Shown here: positions 1 through 12,582 of the stretch, one piece after another | Numbering within the stretch: position 1 is the stretch's first letter | Layout of the letters: the number at the start of each line of letters is the position of its first letter | DNA from: Eutrigla gurnardus | Taxonomy: Eukaryota; Chordata; Actinopteri; Perciformes; Triglidae | Direction of reading: 5' to 3' | Length of the DNA: 64,000 nucleotides | Assembly: GCA_963514095.1 (NCBI GenBank) | Contig: OY741269.1 | Location: 21,056,559 to 21,120,558, forward strand | The notes under the pieces: generated by a model | Databases searched by the model: none | What the model was told of the DNA's origin: nothing | What the model saw: the letters and a program-made list of their open reading frames with translations, nothing else | Translations under genes and position numbers: made by a program

Positions 1-1294
1 CTCTCTCTCCCTTCCTCTCTCTCTCCCTCTCCCTCCCTCCCATGTCCTCCGCTTCACAAGTTATGCAAAAATGAGGCAGAGCTCATTGCAAACAAACAAA
101 CAAACACAAGACGCTTTGTCAGAAGGTCCCGGCTGGTGCTGCGCCGCCCCGACGCAGGCTTCCACTGCGAAACGCAGAGTAAACAAGCACTGATTCTTTC
201 CGTCGCACAGTCGCAGCACTTACAAGTCACCTCGTTTTTAAAGTCGAGGACATCACGGGGAAGTTTTGGATGCAGTTAAGCTACGTGAGCTATGTAAAAT
301 CAACAACAAAAGGTGTTTTGGAGGATTTATATTAAAAGAGAAAGTCATGTCCTGAAAAGTGTATTTTCCAACAATGGTTGAACTCCTTTGCACATTTGTT
401 TCCTTTTTATATTCTTGTGTTTTTTTTAAATCAAAAGATATTTGGAATTCAGCCGAGTCAGACGACATTTTGCTCCTCCTTGATTGAGCGAAGAAAAAAA
501 AAACGTTCATCGTCATTTAAATTCTGTTCCCGGACACAAAGGGGCAGCAGGTCGTGACCAAGCAGCCGAAAAGTCGAATATCTTAAACACCTCTGAACAC
601 CCAAAAGCCACCGGCAGGTTGATCTTTTCAACGTCCCATCCGGTCCTTGAACGCATCATGTGTGAGGATTGCTTCAAAAAACCGTATTCTACATTTAAAC
701 CCCCCCCCCCCAATAAACTACTTTTAGTAACTAAATCCTGTAAAAGACAAAAAAAAAAAAAAAAAAATTGTGCAGCTCAGTGCGAATGAGAAGCAACGAC
801 CGAGTCAGCTGAGACCAACAGTCACATGACCAAATCTCTGAACCGTCAGATCAACTACAGGCTGTTCATCTGCATCTACACAGAGCAGAGAGGGTGTAGA
901 AAGATATACAGATAGTTTATAATGTAAAGCATGCGATTCCTTGGGTAAATATTGGATGTGTAGATTCCATTGTTTTACATTTTCTTTGTAAAATAAATTA
1001 TCAACGAAATTAAACCTTTTTTAATGATTTATGGCATTATTCTCTCCATGAATGTCCATAGAGGTGCAGGACTTGTACATCAAAGTGTAAAAAATTAGGC
1101 CACAGTGACAGAAATTTGTCTTCTTTTTCGTAATTTTTACTTCCACTGATACTCGGTATCATAGCATCCAAACGCAACAAACAATCGTCGCTGAAAATAC
1201 CCCTGTGACTCTCAAAAGCTTTCAGAAGAGCGCCTGCTGTTTTCAACTGGGAACAAAAGGTCTGTTTTTGTTTTGTAATATAATATTAGATAAT

Positions 1295-1338
<44 letters not shown>

Positions 1339-3701
1339 CCTAATAAATGTAGCCTATTAAATGCCTAATATACATACATTACTTTCCACCCTTCAGGTAG
1401 CTCTCAGTCTCAAGCCCTGGTGTGGACATTATGTTTGAAAGTTCTTCATATCGTCGGCCTTTATCGGCAAATCAGCTCACATATAAACACCCGGAGAGCT
1501 CTGCAGGTGCTGTTTTCTGTAAACCGGCTTCATTGTTTAAGGAATGCCAGAGAATGACATGAATAACATAGTCTCTCTGGGAACGTTACAGCTAGGCGCT
1601 ACTGTCTAACAAGAGCTGACGTAAGACTTGAAATAAACAACATTATAACAGACTTCCTGGAAATGAGGAGCTCGCTGATTGAATAAACCCCCAACGAAAT
1701 GGGGGGGCAAGTCATAGTAGCTCCCATTCACAAAGATGGGAGCGGTGGCTGACAGCTAGCCCATCCTGGCTGCAGGCAGGAGTAAAAAGGGAGCTGGTCC
1801 TCCCAGGAGCCCCACAGGGGTGGAGGATGCATTTCCTGTCCTGGCCTCTCTGAAGGGCAGTGGTGGGAACTATAATCGATAGGAGCTGTAATTCAATCCC
1901 TGACCTCCCTGGTGGTGCCTGGGCTGCAGAGGACACGCCATTTAGATCCACCGCAGCAGTCTGGGCGTGCAGCACATCCCTGCAACCTGCATGCCTCCTA
2001 GCCTCCAAGCGCTCCCCCGAGAGAACCAGCTGTTTCAAAAACTCCCTCTCCTCACAATTATCAAACTCTGTACATTTGGACGACGCTTTCAAATCTGTTT
2101 TGTTTTTCATTTTTTACACATATCGATTGGCCCCATTTTCTTCTCCGGTATAAGCTCTTTAGCCATGTGACTGTGAATAATCAGAAAAAAAATCTTTATA
2201 AATAAACTTCTTGCACAAAATCACAGACGCACTGAAACCCCCACAATGATTGAACCTTTCTTCTCTGCCGGAGCTGAGAGTGAACAAACTCATTTTCTCT
2301 GATTTGCCTTGCAAATCAAGGAGAGGCACCTCATCTTAACAAAGTGTCATTCTTAGCTCGGAGGCATATGAAAACAACAGTGGAATCTGACTTAAAACTC
2401 ATCTTAAGGGTGCAAAAAAGGGTCTCGTTACTCAAAGCACTTCTTCAAATGAGCCGTCGTTGGGAGAGCTGGTTGGAGAAAGAGCTCCAACAGTGACTCA
2501 AGGCATTCGTCTTCCCAGCTATGACACAGTGTTCCCACTAAGTGCCGAGTCTGCACCATTATTGGGGGGGGGGATCGTTGGCAAATAACTACTTAAACCC
2601 GATGAATAAGTCTGCCCGCCTGAGATACACACCCATACAGACTCATGTTCCGTCACAACACTCCCACCATCTCAAACAGGAAACCTGCTGCACCCGTTAA
2701 CCAAATACCGACGCCATCGAACCCTTCCCAAAAAACCTCCTCAGCTGTACGTCGATGATGTCACCGGGTGCGAATGAAGACAAATGGCAGAAGGAAAAGA
2801 GAGGAGCACCACCTTAAAAGTCAACTCAGGCTATGCCAGTTCTGCAACAAGGGAGTGGTTGTGATTTAAACTAATTATACCCGAGGTATTCATGCACAAC
2901 AACATCCCTATTAAACCCTCCTCACCACAACTACTGTAGAAGAATCACATCCAGGGCTGCATGGAACTATTTCCCCCCCCACTTTCTTCTGATTATTTTC
3001 TCCATAAACAGATTCATCATTTGGTCAATAAAATGTCAGAAAATAGTGAAATGTCCATCCCAGTTTCTTAAAGTCTTTAAAACATCTTGTTTGTAAGTCC
3101 AAAACCCAAAGATATTCAGTTTAATACGACATAAAACACAGAAAAGCAGCATTTTCTGCAATGTTTTGCATGAAAAACTACTTTACATCATTAATTGATT
3201 ATCAAAATTGTTGATAGACTCATCGGCTAGTCGACAAGCTCTAATCACACCACTTCTTATGTTACGTAACTCACCATCGTGATCTCTGCCACCACGATCA
3301 CGAAGGAAAAAGGAGAATTTTCTAAAACGGCGGATGTTTCCTAGTTGGAAAGACAGAAAAATGGAAAGATTTGAACAATCCGGTCTGCAGGAATGTCGTC
3401 TATTTAATGTGAATATCAAAAATATCACCAGCGGCCGGAAAAAAAAGCTGAATAAAAGCAGTTACCGGGCTAAATGAAAATGTATTTTAACAGATACAAA
3501 CCAGGCCTGTTGCTGCTATTGAGGGTTAGCTTAGCTAGCTGTCTTATCTAGAGGCCAGGTGAGTCCAGCAGGGGAGGGAGGGTTCAGTTCTTGAGCAAAC
3601 AGCGAGCGTGCTCCGACAGGTAGGACTGCAAAAAAGCCACACTCATCGCTCGCCACCGCCGCTGAGGACTGGCCGGCCTGCACGCACACATAAATCATAC
3701 G

Positions 3702-3732
<31 letters not shown>

Positions 3733-5209
3733 CGACTAAACCTTTAACTACCGTATCCATGGAGACAATAGCAGACCTGCTTCAGAGGATTAACAATGTC
3801 AGCGCAACACATACTTTAGAAACGCCGAGATGCACATCGTGGTCACGACAGCGGTCTGCCTGGCGTGAATGTCATGTGTGGATAAATGTACAAAAAAAAT
3901 ACATTTTAAAAAAGCGAGCCACTGTAAAGCACATGGGGAAGCAACTTGGCGCCCAGTGTCTTGTTCAAGGACACTTCAACATGAGGAGGAGCCGGCAATG
4001 GAACCGCCAACCTTTTGGTTGACGACAAAAAGCTGTTCCGATATGAGCAAAAAAAAACGACAAACAAGAACCACGAACCTCAATATGTAATATGATAACA
4101 TGAGAAAAAAATACCTTTAAAGTGGTAACAGGATCCATGATGTTAAAGGAGCATTAATTGATTAAACACACTGCTGGCTAACGAGGCAAAGATGACAAAT
4201 GTTTCTTACAGCGACCAACTCCACTATACGATCCGACACAAACAACTCCTGTCTCCTGACAAAAACATGAGTTTATGTTACAGAAGAACACGTTCTCAAA
4301 TTCTGATTAAATGGAAAAATCTGCTAATGCTAATTCTTGTTCCCATTATGAGAGCAGGGCTGGAACGCACCAATTAATATTCTGCAACAGAGAATCCAGC
4401 TGAGAGTGTGTTATAGTCAGTGTCCATCAAAATGCTCATAATTCCCTCTCTAATCACTCCAAGAACTGTACTTTCCTCGCCAAAAACTACATTTTACAAG
4501 ATAACTCAGGGGTGGGACTCACCTGAGGCCCTACGATACAATATTATCACAATAATGCTCTTATTGCAATATTGAAGAGTATTGTGATGACAAATATTGT
4601 GATATATTGCGATTTATTACCTTTTTTCAACTGCAAATTATGCAAAACATGTAACTTCCTGTTAATCCTGCCAAGATTACCGATGACAACACAAGGGAAA
4701 AAAAATTCAATCGTCACCAAAAGTTTTGTATTTGTATTTGACTATTAATAGTTTTTCACTATTTGGCGTCCCTTTATGGAGCTTAAGCGTATCATAATGG
4801 AACTAAATGCAACCTCCCGTTAGCATTAGTTGCTGCAAACAGCCAACGTTAACTAGCTCTCCTCCTGCCGATTTCAATGCAGATTTGTTGTTCACAAGCA
4901 GCAAGTAGTAGCGTTATCAATAAAAATAAAAAATAGGCTGGACAACAGTGTTTAACCAGTGTTGACACATGTTGTTGTTTGTGTTGTAAATGAGTTCATG
5001 AATGACTTGAAAGCATGATATCTTAGACCTCTCCGATACCCGACCCTGGATTTGAGGCTGTATTGGAAGATTTTCAGACACTGGAATCGGAACAACTCTA
5101 ATGTTAACAAAGCTTCACAATCACTCAACTGAAAAGAAACAGCACCTGTAAGAGTAAATTAGCAGAAATGAACACACTCAACTACTGCGTGGATGTGCAG
5201 CCCGAGTAC
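1..5209. other. Gene-free, repeat-bearing stretch
   Basis: No exon I can support is visible on either strand. The interval starts in CT-rich low complexity (about 1-43). It holds CA microsatellites at 1299-1334 and about 3704-3731 and several short A and C runs. A degenerate interspersed repeat lies at about 4510-4640, recognisable by its repeated 'gatacaatat' and 'tattgcgat' strings. A second repeat end lies near 5083-5099, where 'ggaatcggaacaactct' resembles the terminal repeat of the element at 43140. If the minus-strand exon at 5210-5429 belongs to a large gene such as FRYL, this is the first part of its downstream intron; that is inference. Confidence 0.5.
1299..1334. repeat. (CA)18 microsatellite
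   Basis: Uninterrupted CA dinucleotide run of 36 bp. A simple repeat with no associated gene. Confidence 0.95.
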
Positions 5210-5429
5210 CTTTGAGGCGGGTTCGCTTCCTGCGGCCGGGCTTGAAGGGACCCGACCCCGGGTGTAACTGGGTGATCGGATCCTCCTCAATGGTCCGTCC
5301 CATGGACATCAGGCCCAGCCGTTTCATGCGAAGGAGTCGTGGACCCGTGTCCCTGGGCAAGGCGCCCCCATGGTCCCCGGACCCCTCCCCTGAGTGGATC
5401 CCCGGAACCAGGCTCTTCAGAAACTCCAT
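5210..5429 (-). CDS. Candidate first coding exon of an unidentified minus-strand gene
   Basis: An open frame on the minus strand starts at an ATG (5427-5429) in a strong Kozak context (ACCATGG). It runs 73 codons to a GT donor (AAAG|gtactc, phase 1) at 5209/5208. The peptide starts MEFLKSLVPG and ends in a basic stretch, GRRKRTRLK. I do not recognise the sequence. Codon use is GC-rich, unlike the AT-rich flanks, and the upstream side (5430-6080) is GC-richer with a CCAAT box, which suggests an alternative promoter and first exon. By position and strand it could belong to FRYL, which lies beside OCIAD2 in human. No FRYL exon is visible downstream, so that name is withheld. It may instead be a chance ORF. 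Confidence 0.4.
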
Positions 5430-5914
5430 GGTCCAACGAGACTCGATCACTCTACTCGGGTGCGTAGTCCAACCACGCCATGCTCCCGTACGATCTGCCC
5501 GTCTGCCTCATCTACCCCATTTACAAGCAGGCAGAGCAGTCCACGTCTCCGGGCCGCTACCTACGAGCAGCCGATCCACGTTCACTCACCGTCGAGGCCC
5601 ATATGCTGGGTCCTCCCCACCGAGTCCTGCCCCCCTTCACAGACCAGACCAGACTCTACCTGGCTTTGTGGCGAACCAGCTTCTCCCTCTCTGCTGAGTT
5701 ACTTCAGACAAGGAGTGAGAAACTTCTCACGCTGCAGCGATTACCTGTCAGCTCACCGCGAGCAGAGGAAGCAAAACAGACATGGCACTTTTTTTTTTTC
5801 GTGCCTCGTGATGTAATTGTCGAGTGGGCGGGGCTAGTGCTGCGAGTGCCAAGTGCTATCTGGGGTGGGACTAGAACATGTTCCACAGGAGATAACGCAA
5901 GCCTGGGCCGCCGG

Positions 5915-6026
5915 CCAATCACAACAGAGACGATGCAAGCCACACCCTGCCTCTGCTGGTGTGTGTGTTGTAGAGACCAAAAGGGAAGGAGGAAGATTGA
6001 CAGACACTTTGGGAAAGTATAAAAAG
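5915..6026 (+). promoter_or_regulatory. CCAAT box and TATA-like element
   Basis: A CCAAT pentamer at 5915-5919 is followed by TATAAAAAG at 6018-6026. In the plus direction this is a plausible core-promoter spacing of about 100 bp. No plus-strand gene can be recognised downstream. The block may equally be the upstream region of the minus-strand candidate exon at 5210-5429, since CCAAT boxes work in either orientation. The orientation of any transcription is not shown by the sequence. Confidence 0.25.
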
Positions 6027-6599
6027 CTCCGTGGAGCTGGCCCTGCCTGCCTGCCTTCACTGATAGCCCTTATCACCGACGGAGCGGCGTTACTTGTTAG
6101 CGTTCATACACAAAACACAAAACGCTTGTTTGCTTTGTTGCCAACTTGCTCAAATAACACGCCCCGTCACCCCTTTGCTTTCACTTCTGCCTCCACTGGG
6201 CCAAGTTACTATGAAGAGAAGCAGAATGGGCAGAGTAATGGGGGGGGGGGGGTTTGGTCGGTTAAACGGGGTGATGACAGACTGCTGCGCTCTGCTTGGC
6301 TGCACAGATTGTACCTGCAGCAAAACCCAAACTCTTCCAAATATCCTGAGTGAGTGAGCGAGCGAGCGGGACTACACTGTGCTGACTCGTAAAAAAAAAC
6401 TGCCTAAAGAAATCATCAATTTGCTGTTCTGTGGGACTGAGGGCAAAAAATAAATAAACAAATGAATGTAACGTTCTGCAGAAATGTTATTTGACTGTAC
6501 AACGCCTTGAAGATAAGCCGAGTCATCATTAGGGCTGCATATATATTGTGATATAAAAAAATAAATACAGGAAAATTAATGTAATGTTAAATGCATCCA

Positions 6600-6730
6600 T
6601 TAAGCAAAACAACTGTGAACTTTTACTTTCACTTTTACTTGAGTAAAGAAGTTGAATGAGTACTTCTACCAGAGTCTTTTTGTATCCGTACTTCAACTCA
6701 AGTACAGATGTTTGTACTTTTGATACCTGA
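6600..6730. repeat. Dispersed repeat fragment (AGTACTT-rich family)
   Basis: This segment shares long near-identical strings, including 'cttttacttgagtaaagaag' and 'gagtctttttg', with the longer copy at 24625-25145. It therefore belongs to the same interspersed family. The class cannot be decided by eye. Confidence 0.6.
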
Positions 6731-7284
6731 ATGCTAGCGAACAGAATGAGAATTAAAACTCAGTTTTGCGGCTTTTAAGGCTCTTTTATCTCATTATTTT
6801 TGGTTCTGTGGTAAAACGTAGATTACATGGATGAGTCTGTCGCCATTTGTTGTTTCCTGCAGGACGAGGTGGGTTCATGTCACCGCCTGTTTTGCGTGTA
6901 ACAACGGAGGCAGTAAAGTAAAGAAATGGCTGGTCAGTCTATTTTATAACAATGCATATAAAAAATGTCCTGTAAATTATAATAGAGAGATTATAAATTA
7001 ACACAAAGTCACTTTATGCATCAATGTGTCCCACGGTCCGGTATCAAAGCAATAAAAAAAAAGAAATGGGTCAAATGACTGTGCCAAGGAGCCAACTAAT
7101 TTATTTAATGTAATGTTAAGCAGCTTCTTTATTTTAAGAACTTTGCCGTAAATAATGCGTCGTGTTAATTATCGATGCAACTTCTGGAGCAAGGAGGGAT
7201 GTGATGCTCACTCCTTAATGAAATAAAACTAAATCTAATCCTATAGAGGCTTTCAGCACATCGTAATAAGCATTTTAATGAAAC

Positions 7285-8330
7285 AGTTTGTGCTCAAGGG
7301 CTGTTCGGTCCCTGTATGACCGGAGCAGGAGCTTGGTTCGCATTGCCGGCAGTAAGTCAGACCTGTTCCAGGTGCATGTTGGACTCCGGCAGGGCTGCCC
7401 TTTGTCACCGGTCCTGTTCATTATTTTTATGGACAGGATTTCTAGGCGCAGCCGTGGGCCGGAGGGGATCTGGTTCGGGAGCCACTGGATTTCATCCCTG
7501 CTTTTTGCGGACGATGTGGTCTTGTTGGCTCCTTCGAGCCAGGACCTCCAGCATGTCCTGGGGCGGTTTGCAGCCGAGTGTGAAGCAGCCGGGATGAGGA
7601 TTAGCACCTCCAAATCTGAGGCCATGGTTCTCGACCGGAAAAAGGTGGCTTGCTCCCTCCAGGTTGAGGGGGAGTTCCTGCCTCAAGTGGAGGAGTTTAA
7701 GTATCTTGGGGTCTTGTTCACGAGTGAGGGAAGGATGGAACGCGAGATTGACAGGCGGATCGGTGCAGCGGCTGCAGTAATGCGGTCGCTGTATCGGTCC
7801 GTCGTGGTAAAGAGAGAGCTAAGCCGAAAGGCGAAGCTCTCGGTTTACCGGTCAATCTACGTTCCTACCCTCACCTATGGTCATGAACTTTGGGTCATGA
7901 CCGAAAGAATAAGATCCCGGATACAAGCGGCCGAAATGAGCTTCCTCCGCAGGGTGGCGGGGCGCTCCCTTAGAGATAGGGTGAGGAGCTCCGTCACACG
8001 GGGGGAGCTCGGAGTAGAGCCGCTGCTCCTCCACATCGAGAGGAGCCAGTTGAGGTGGCTCGGGCATCTGCGTCGGATGCCCCCTGGACGCCTCCCTCGG
8101 GAGGTGTTCCAGGCATGCCCCACCGGGAGGAGACCCCGAGGAAGACCCAGGACACGCTGGAGTGACTATGTCACCCGGCTGGCCTGGGAACGCCTTGGGG
8201 TCCTCCCGGAGGAGCTAGGGGAAGTGTCCGGGGAGAGGGAAGTCTGGGCGTCCCTGCTCAGGCAGCTGCCCCCGCGACCCGGTACCGGATAAGCGGAAGA
8301 AAATGGATGGATGGATGGAGTTTGTGCTCA
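7285..8330. repeat. 12-bp target-site duplication around the Rex1 insertion
   Basis: The 12-mer agtttgtgctca occurs at 7285-7296 and again at 8319-8330, directly abutting both ends of the LINE fragment. This is the expected product of target-primed reverse transcription. Confidence 0.9.
7297..8318 (+). mobile_element. 5'-truncated Rex1-like non-LTR retrotransposon (LINE)
   Basis: A single open frame runs from the 5' junction to a TAA at 8290-8292. It encodes the C-terminal part of a reverse transcriptase, including the catalytic F-A-D-D motif at 7504-7515. A family-typical tail follows, with LTYGHELWVMTE and LRWLGHLRRMPPGRLP, that I recognise from fish Rex1 elements. The 3' end is short and finishes in ATGG tandem repeats (8303-8318). 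A perfect 12-bp target-site duplication (agtttgtgctca) lies at 7285-7296 and 8319-8330, so both boundaries are exact. The 5' half of the reverse transcriptase and the endonuclease are missing, the usual result of incomplete reverse transcription. The retained frame has no stop, so the insertion looks fairly young, but it cannot move by itself. Confidence 0.9.
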
Positions 8331-11238
8331 GCAGTTTGTTGTACTATGCATTTAACGGCACATTTTAATAGGATCTGGAAGGAGAATTACAATCAATTAG
8401 CTTCTGTTGAACGCCCAAGTAGGCATGTTATTATTTCACAGTTACTAAAGCCAAAAAAATGCATTGTGCGTAAGACCAGTAAGTATGTTCAGAGACGTAT
8501 TCAGGAAGTGTTTACACCCTCTACTGCAGCGCGTGAAAATTTCAGCGAGATGATGTAACTGTTTTAGTATACAAGGGCCTGGGAGGGGGAGTGAAAGAAA
8601 AACACAAAGAAATAATAATCACCATTCTCTCCACTTCTTCCCCTCTGTGTGGCGTCTCAACAACAAAGAAAACACTGTCCAGTTATTTAGTGATTTGAAC
8701 TTGGTGGTTTTATTACATTCATCCAGCAGCAAACCTCGACTGCTGCTGCAGAGGAAGCACAGAGTGGAAGAATGCAATGGTGAATGCAGTGCAGCAGTTT
8801 TTGCCCAAACTCTGCCCTCTAGAGGCCGGCTGGCAGAAAGCACGCCGAGCACCACAAATTGTTGAAATCTACTGACGAGCCCCAAAATCGCTGGGAAACA
8901 CAAAAAAAGAAAACACTCAGCAAGATTTTGATGGCAAGCTACCAGAAAGCTCATCAGGGCTGGACTCACTGAAAACACTGCATTCGTGCAAAAGCTGTCA
9001 GAAGTTCTGTGTAATGCACTTCCTTTTGCCAGCTCATAAAAATTGCATTTTATTTATTGTTGGATCTATCTTTAAACATCTACAATCCACATAGTGTGTA
9101 AATAAAGAGGAACTTCAGGTCTACTTTACAAAAAGCACACAGTCTCAAAAAGATGGTAGTTTTAAGACTGCTGGAGAACACAGACGCTGTGGAAATTGAT
9201 TTGTAGTTTAGCGTTGGCATCGCTACAACACTGCCGCTGCTGCAAATGGGTGCGTCGTCCATTAACATAAGTGCACCAAACCACGGCGAGGTCTGGAGTG
9301 ATCGTCTGACTTCTCGCGCTGCGTAATTGGTCTGTTTGAAGATGACTCAGAAGCAGAACTCAATTAAGTTGGTAAGTAAAACTACTAAAAGGCGAGCCAT
9401 CTGGAGGCAAAGGGTGGAGGAGAAACCGTAGAGAAGAGAAGGAGCTACTGAGACGGTGTAGTTACAGACGGGGCTGGCGCAGCTTTTTAACGAGTAATTC
9501 ACTCAAGCACTATCAAAGTAGGTCAACCGAACATTTCCAGATTTCTCCAAGCCTTCATCATCACGTCTAAAGTGTTACTATAAAAAGGCAAACATAAACA
9601 GTAATACCCAAAGGGCTGGTATCATTAAACCAAATTATGTCAGCCCTACCCTGTATTGAAAAACTTTCAGTAGTTGCGCCGTCGCCTTATAAGCAAAGAA
9701 AACAAGACAAACATTCACCTGGAAGAAACATCAAGCGTTTCAACATGCGATCAAAAGCATGGACAGCATTTTCTTGATAAAACAGATTCTCATTGATTGG
9801 GAAGTTTGCAGGAAGTGATGGAAAGTAGTAGTGTGTTCATGGGGAGGGAGCTCTGCACCAGACTCCATTTAAAAAAATAAGACTTTTATATGCAAGGATG
9901 CTCGTCAGCAAACGGTCATCAACCAGCTTTAAAAGTGATGCGTTTTACTTTTTAAATGTGTGGTGGATCTAACCGATGCCGATGTGAAGAAGAGGTTCAT
10001 GTGGATTTAGAAAAGTGACTGATAAAAAATATCTGGAAAATCCACAGATGAATACTTCAAGAAACAAAATAGAAACAAGTGTTTATTCAGCAGATGGTCG
10101 CTGCCATCGAATGAACAAACATCTCGCCCAGAGCCTTTGCTCCTGGTGAGACAGATATAACGATGGGATTCTTTCACTTTAAATCGTATAAAATTTGTAG
10201 TTTACACAAGCAATTGTGTAGCTGAAAGACGAGCATTCTTCATTTTTGGATTGATTAACTCGTTGGGAATATTGCAAAGTATAAACGTGCAAGTGGACTG
10301 AAAGTATCAGCAGATTCCTTCTATCATAACACTTAATAAAGGTAATTAACATATCAAAACAACCCAGCTTCCCCCTGTATGATACAATCGTTCAAAATCG
10401 TGTGGCATTAATGAAAATGTAGAAATATTATATAACTAATAAATGATCAAATAAATATGTCAAGAAACAAAAGAGCAAAGTACGTTGTATATAGGTTAAT
10501 CCTCAGGGTCCAACAGTGGTAGAATATCAGAAGACGAGGCCAGATACTAACAAAGTACATTCCCTAACCTTGAAAACCTAATGGTTCAAATTAATTCAAT
10601 TCCAAAACAGACTACTATTATGTTGCCAAAAAAAACAAAAAAAAAATTCAAGGAGGGACATTTGCTGGGATAGTGCAAGACTGAGGTCGGAGCAAAGATG
10701 CAGAGATGCAGAGAGGCTGAGGCAGCAGATCCTGGTCGAATCACTAAATAGAGAGAGAGAGAGTGAGAGAGAGTGAGGGATGACTGATGAGGCACAGATA
10801 GCCATCACCCCGGCCCAAGCGCCACAATGGCCAGTGGAGGCAGCTGTGGTTTGTTGGGGCCAGGTCTGTGCTGCTGTCGAGTTTGAACAATACTCCTGCA
10901 CAGGAGGCCCAGATCCCAATCAGCCCAGGAATGTGGAAGAGGAAGCTCTGGGAACAATGTGCAGCGTTCCTATGCCATTCTGGGTCCCCAACCCGCCCCT
11001 CGCTCTGCTTTCAAGCAGGAGAAAACAGGAAGGGGCCGGTAGGCTGTTGGGGGGAGGCAGAAGTCGGGGCTGTGTTGATCACATATCTGGATTCACTCCT
11101 TCGCCACGTGATGTCAGCGAGCGGGGAGTTTGGAGGTCCTCATCAGGTAAACTCAATATCAAAACAATGGTTGTACTGCCCTCTAATGGTGCAAATAGCC
11201 ACCACACTCTGGAGGCCGCAACCTGAAATTATGTAAGC
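8331..11238. other. AT-rich stretch, no gene seen
   Basis: No open frame with family resemblance and no paired splice sites were seen. Short GA tracts lie at 10750-10776. A GC-richer patch at about 10790-11150 has no recognisable coding content. A 'tgccctctaatggtg' string near 11176 is weakly CTCF-like. Confidence 0.4.
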
Positions 11239-11619
11239 CAGAGGTCTTCAATGTTTTTCAGGGCTTATAGAGACCCGGTGGAGGGACCCCCTATTACATA
11301 TCATATAAAATCGTGTTCCTTATTAATCCGGGCCAATAATAATATCATATCATAAGTGTAGTGCAGCCTATAGTGCCATGTATAACAGTACTTTGTAATA
11401 ATGTATGTATACAATGCTAAGCCATTAAAACAATAATTGTTGACAGATTCATATTTTAATTCTATTTTGACATTTCTACATCACAATTTCTCAACAATAT
11501 TAAACAAACAGGAAGGTATACATCCATCCATCCATCCATCCATCCATCATTTCAGGGACCCCCAGCAGTAACACTGTGGACGCCCCTAGGGGTCCCAGAC
11601 CCCCTGTTGAAGATCTCTG
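11239..11619. mobile_element. hAT-like MITE with 8-bp target-site duplication
   Basis: The ends form an imperfect terminal inverted repeat: cagaggtcttcaa on the left and ttgaagatctctg on the right. They are flanked by a perfect 8-bp duplication, atgtaagc, at 11231-11238 and 11620-11627. The 381-bp interior has no transposase frame and carries a (CATC)n run at about 11520-11547. The 8-bp duplication and CAG-type ends fit the hAT superfamily. It is non-autonomous. Confidence 0.75.
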
Positions 11620-11627
11620 ATGTAAGC

Positions 11628-12574
11628 CATAAAATTACATTTTAGCTCTTTGTTTAACTGCAGGGAACGGTTTTATTTGGTTGTTTAACTTCATAATAAA
11701 GCTGCACTTTCAGGTCATGTTTAAAGGTTTATTTCAACAAAAGGTTTGTGTTGACACTTTTTTTTTTAGCGCAGACAAATATCTGTGTCGAATATCAGTT
11801 GAGTAATAATCGCTATTGCTTGGTTTTACAGGTTGCGTCATCAGATCAAACCGGCCGTCAAGGAGTAAAATCTACACTTAATATTAAATAACGATCCACA
11901 GATAGGAGATGGGGGGTGGCCAAGAAAGAAATGCTATGTTCAACACAAGACAAAAGACGTGAATCTGGTTCTGGCCGGTCCTGATTGACAGTTGTGAGGC
12001 AACCCACGGAGAACTCGGTCCGTCACTGCTGAAGAATGTGACCCGACCAGAGCCCCGCATCAAAATGATCCTCTTCTCTGCCCTGACCAGTTACTGTTCT
12101 GAGGTGACGCTCGTCTCCTCCCCGGGGCCACAGGACGATGCAAAACAACAGTTTTTAAGAGGAACACGGCGGTGCAATTCCACTGCACAACCTTTACAGG
12201 TCCTTGCTCAACATGACTAATAAGCCAACCGCTCTTTTTTTAGCCTCTTTTTTCAGGATGTTGACCAGAACTAGAGCTACAACGGAGGTTTATATACATA
12301 GCATATTTCTGTGATTGTCTTAAAGTGATACCGACTAAAAAAAGAAAAAGTAACACAATGCCAAATGGTAGAAGATAGTCTACGACTACTACTAGACAAA
12401 AGCTGAGAAACAGTCAACTACAGAGAGACGGTGTGTCTCATGTTAATCTCATCATCTGACTCTCACACACCATTTTAGATTACTTTTTTTTTTATACAAT
12501 TTCCGACAATGTCAAGCACTTGCATACGGAGATAGTTGTTACTTTCCAAGCCAGGAAGCTGTGTGTAGATATAA
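11628..12574. other. Stretch without gene or recognised repeat
   Basis: Mixed-composition sequence. I see no supported exon, RNA gene or transposon end here. Confidence 0.4.
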
Positions 12575-12582
12575 ATAATAAT

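Larger units (their letters stand above)
5430..7284. other. Promoter-like and repeat sequence without a recognised gene
   Basis: Positions 5430-6080 are GC-richer than the surroundings and contain several overlapping open frames that I do not recognise. The remainder is AT-rich. It includes part of a dispersed repeat with runs such as 'cttttacttgagtaaagaag' near 6630, shared with 24625-25145. No exon can be supported. Confidence 0.4.

Noticed and set aside
5212..6353. Several overlapping plus-strand frames
   Set aside because: They overlap one another in different frames, resemble nothing I know and lack splice or start support. GC-rich promoter-like sequence explains them.
7492..8123. Minus-strand open frames inside the LINE
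   Set aside because: Antisense shadows of the reverse transcriptase frame.
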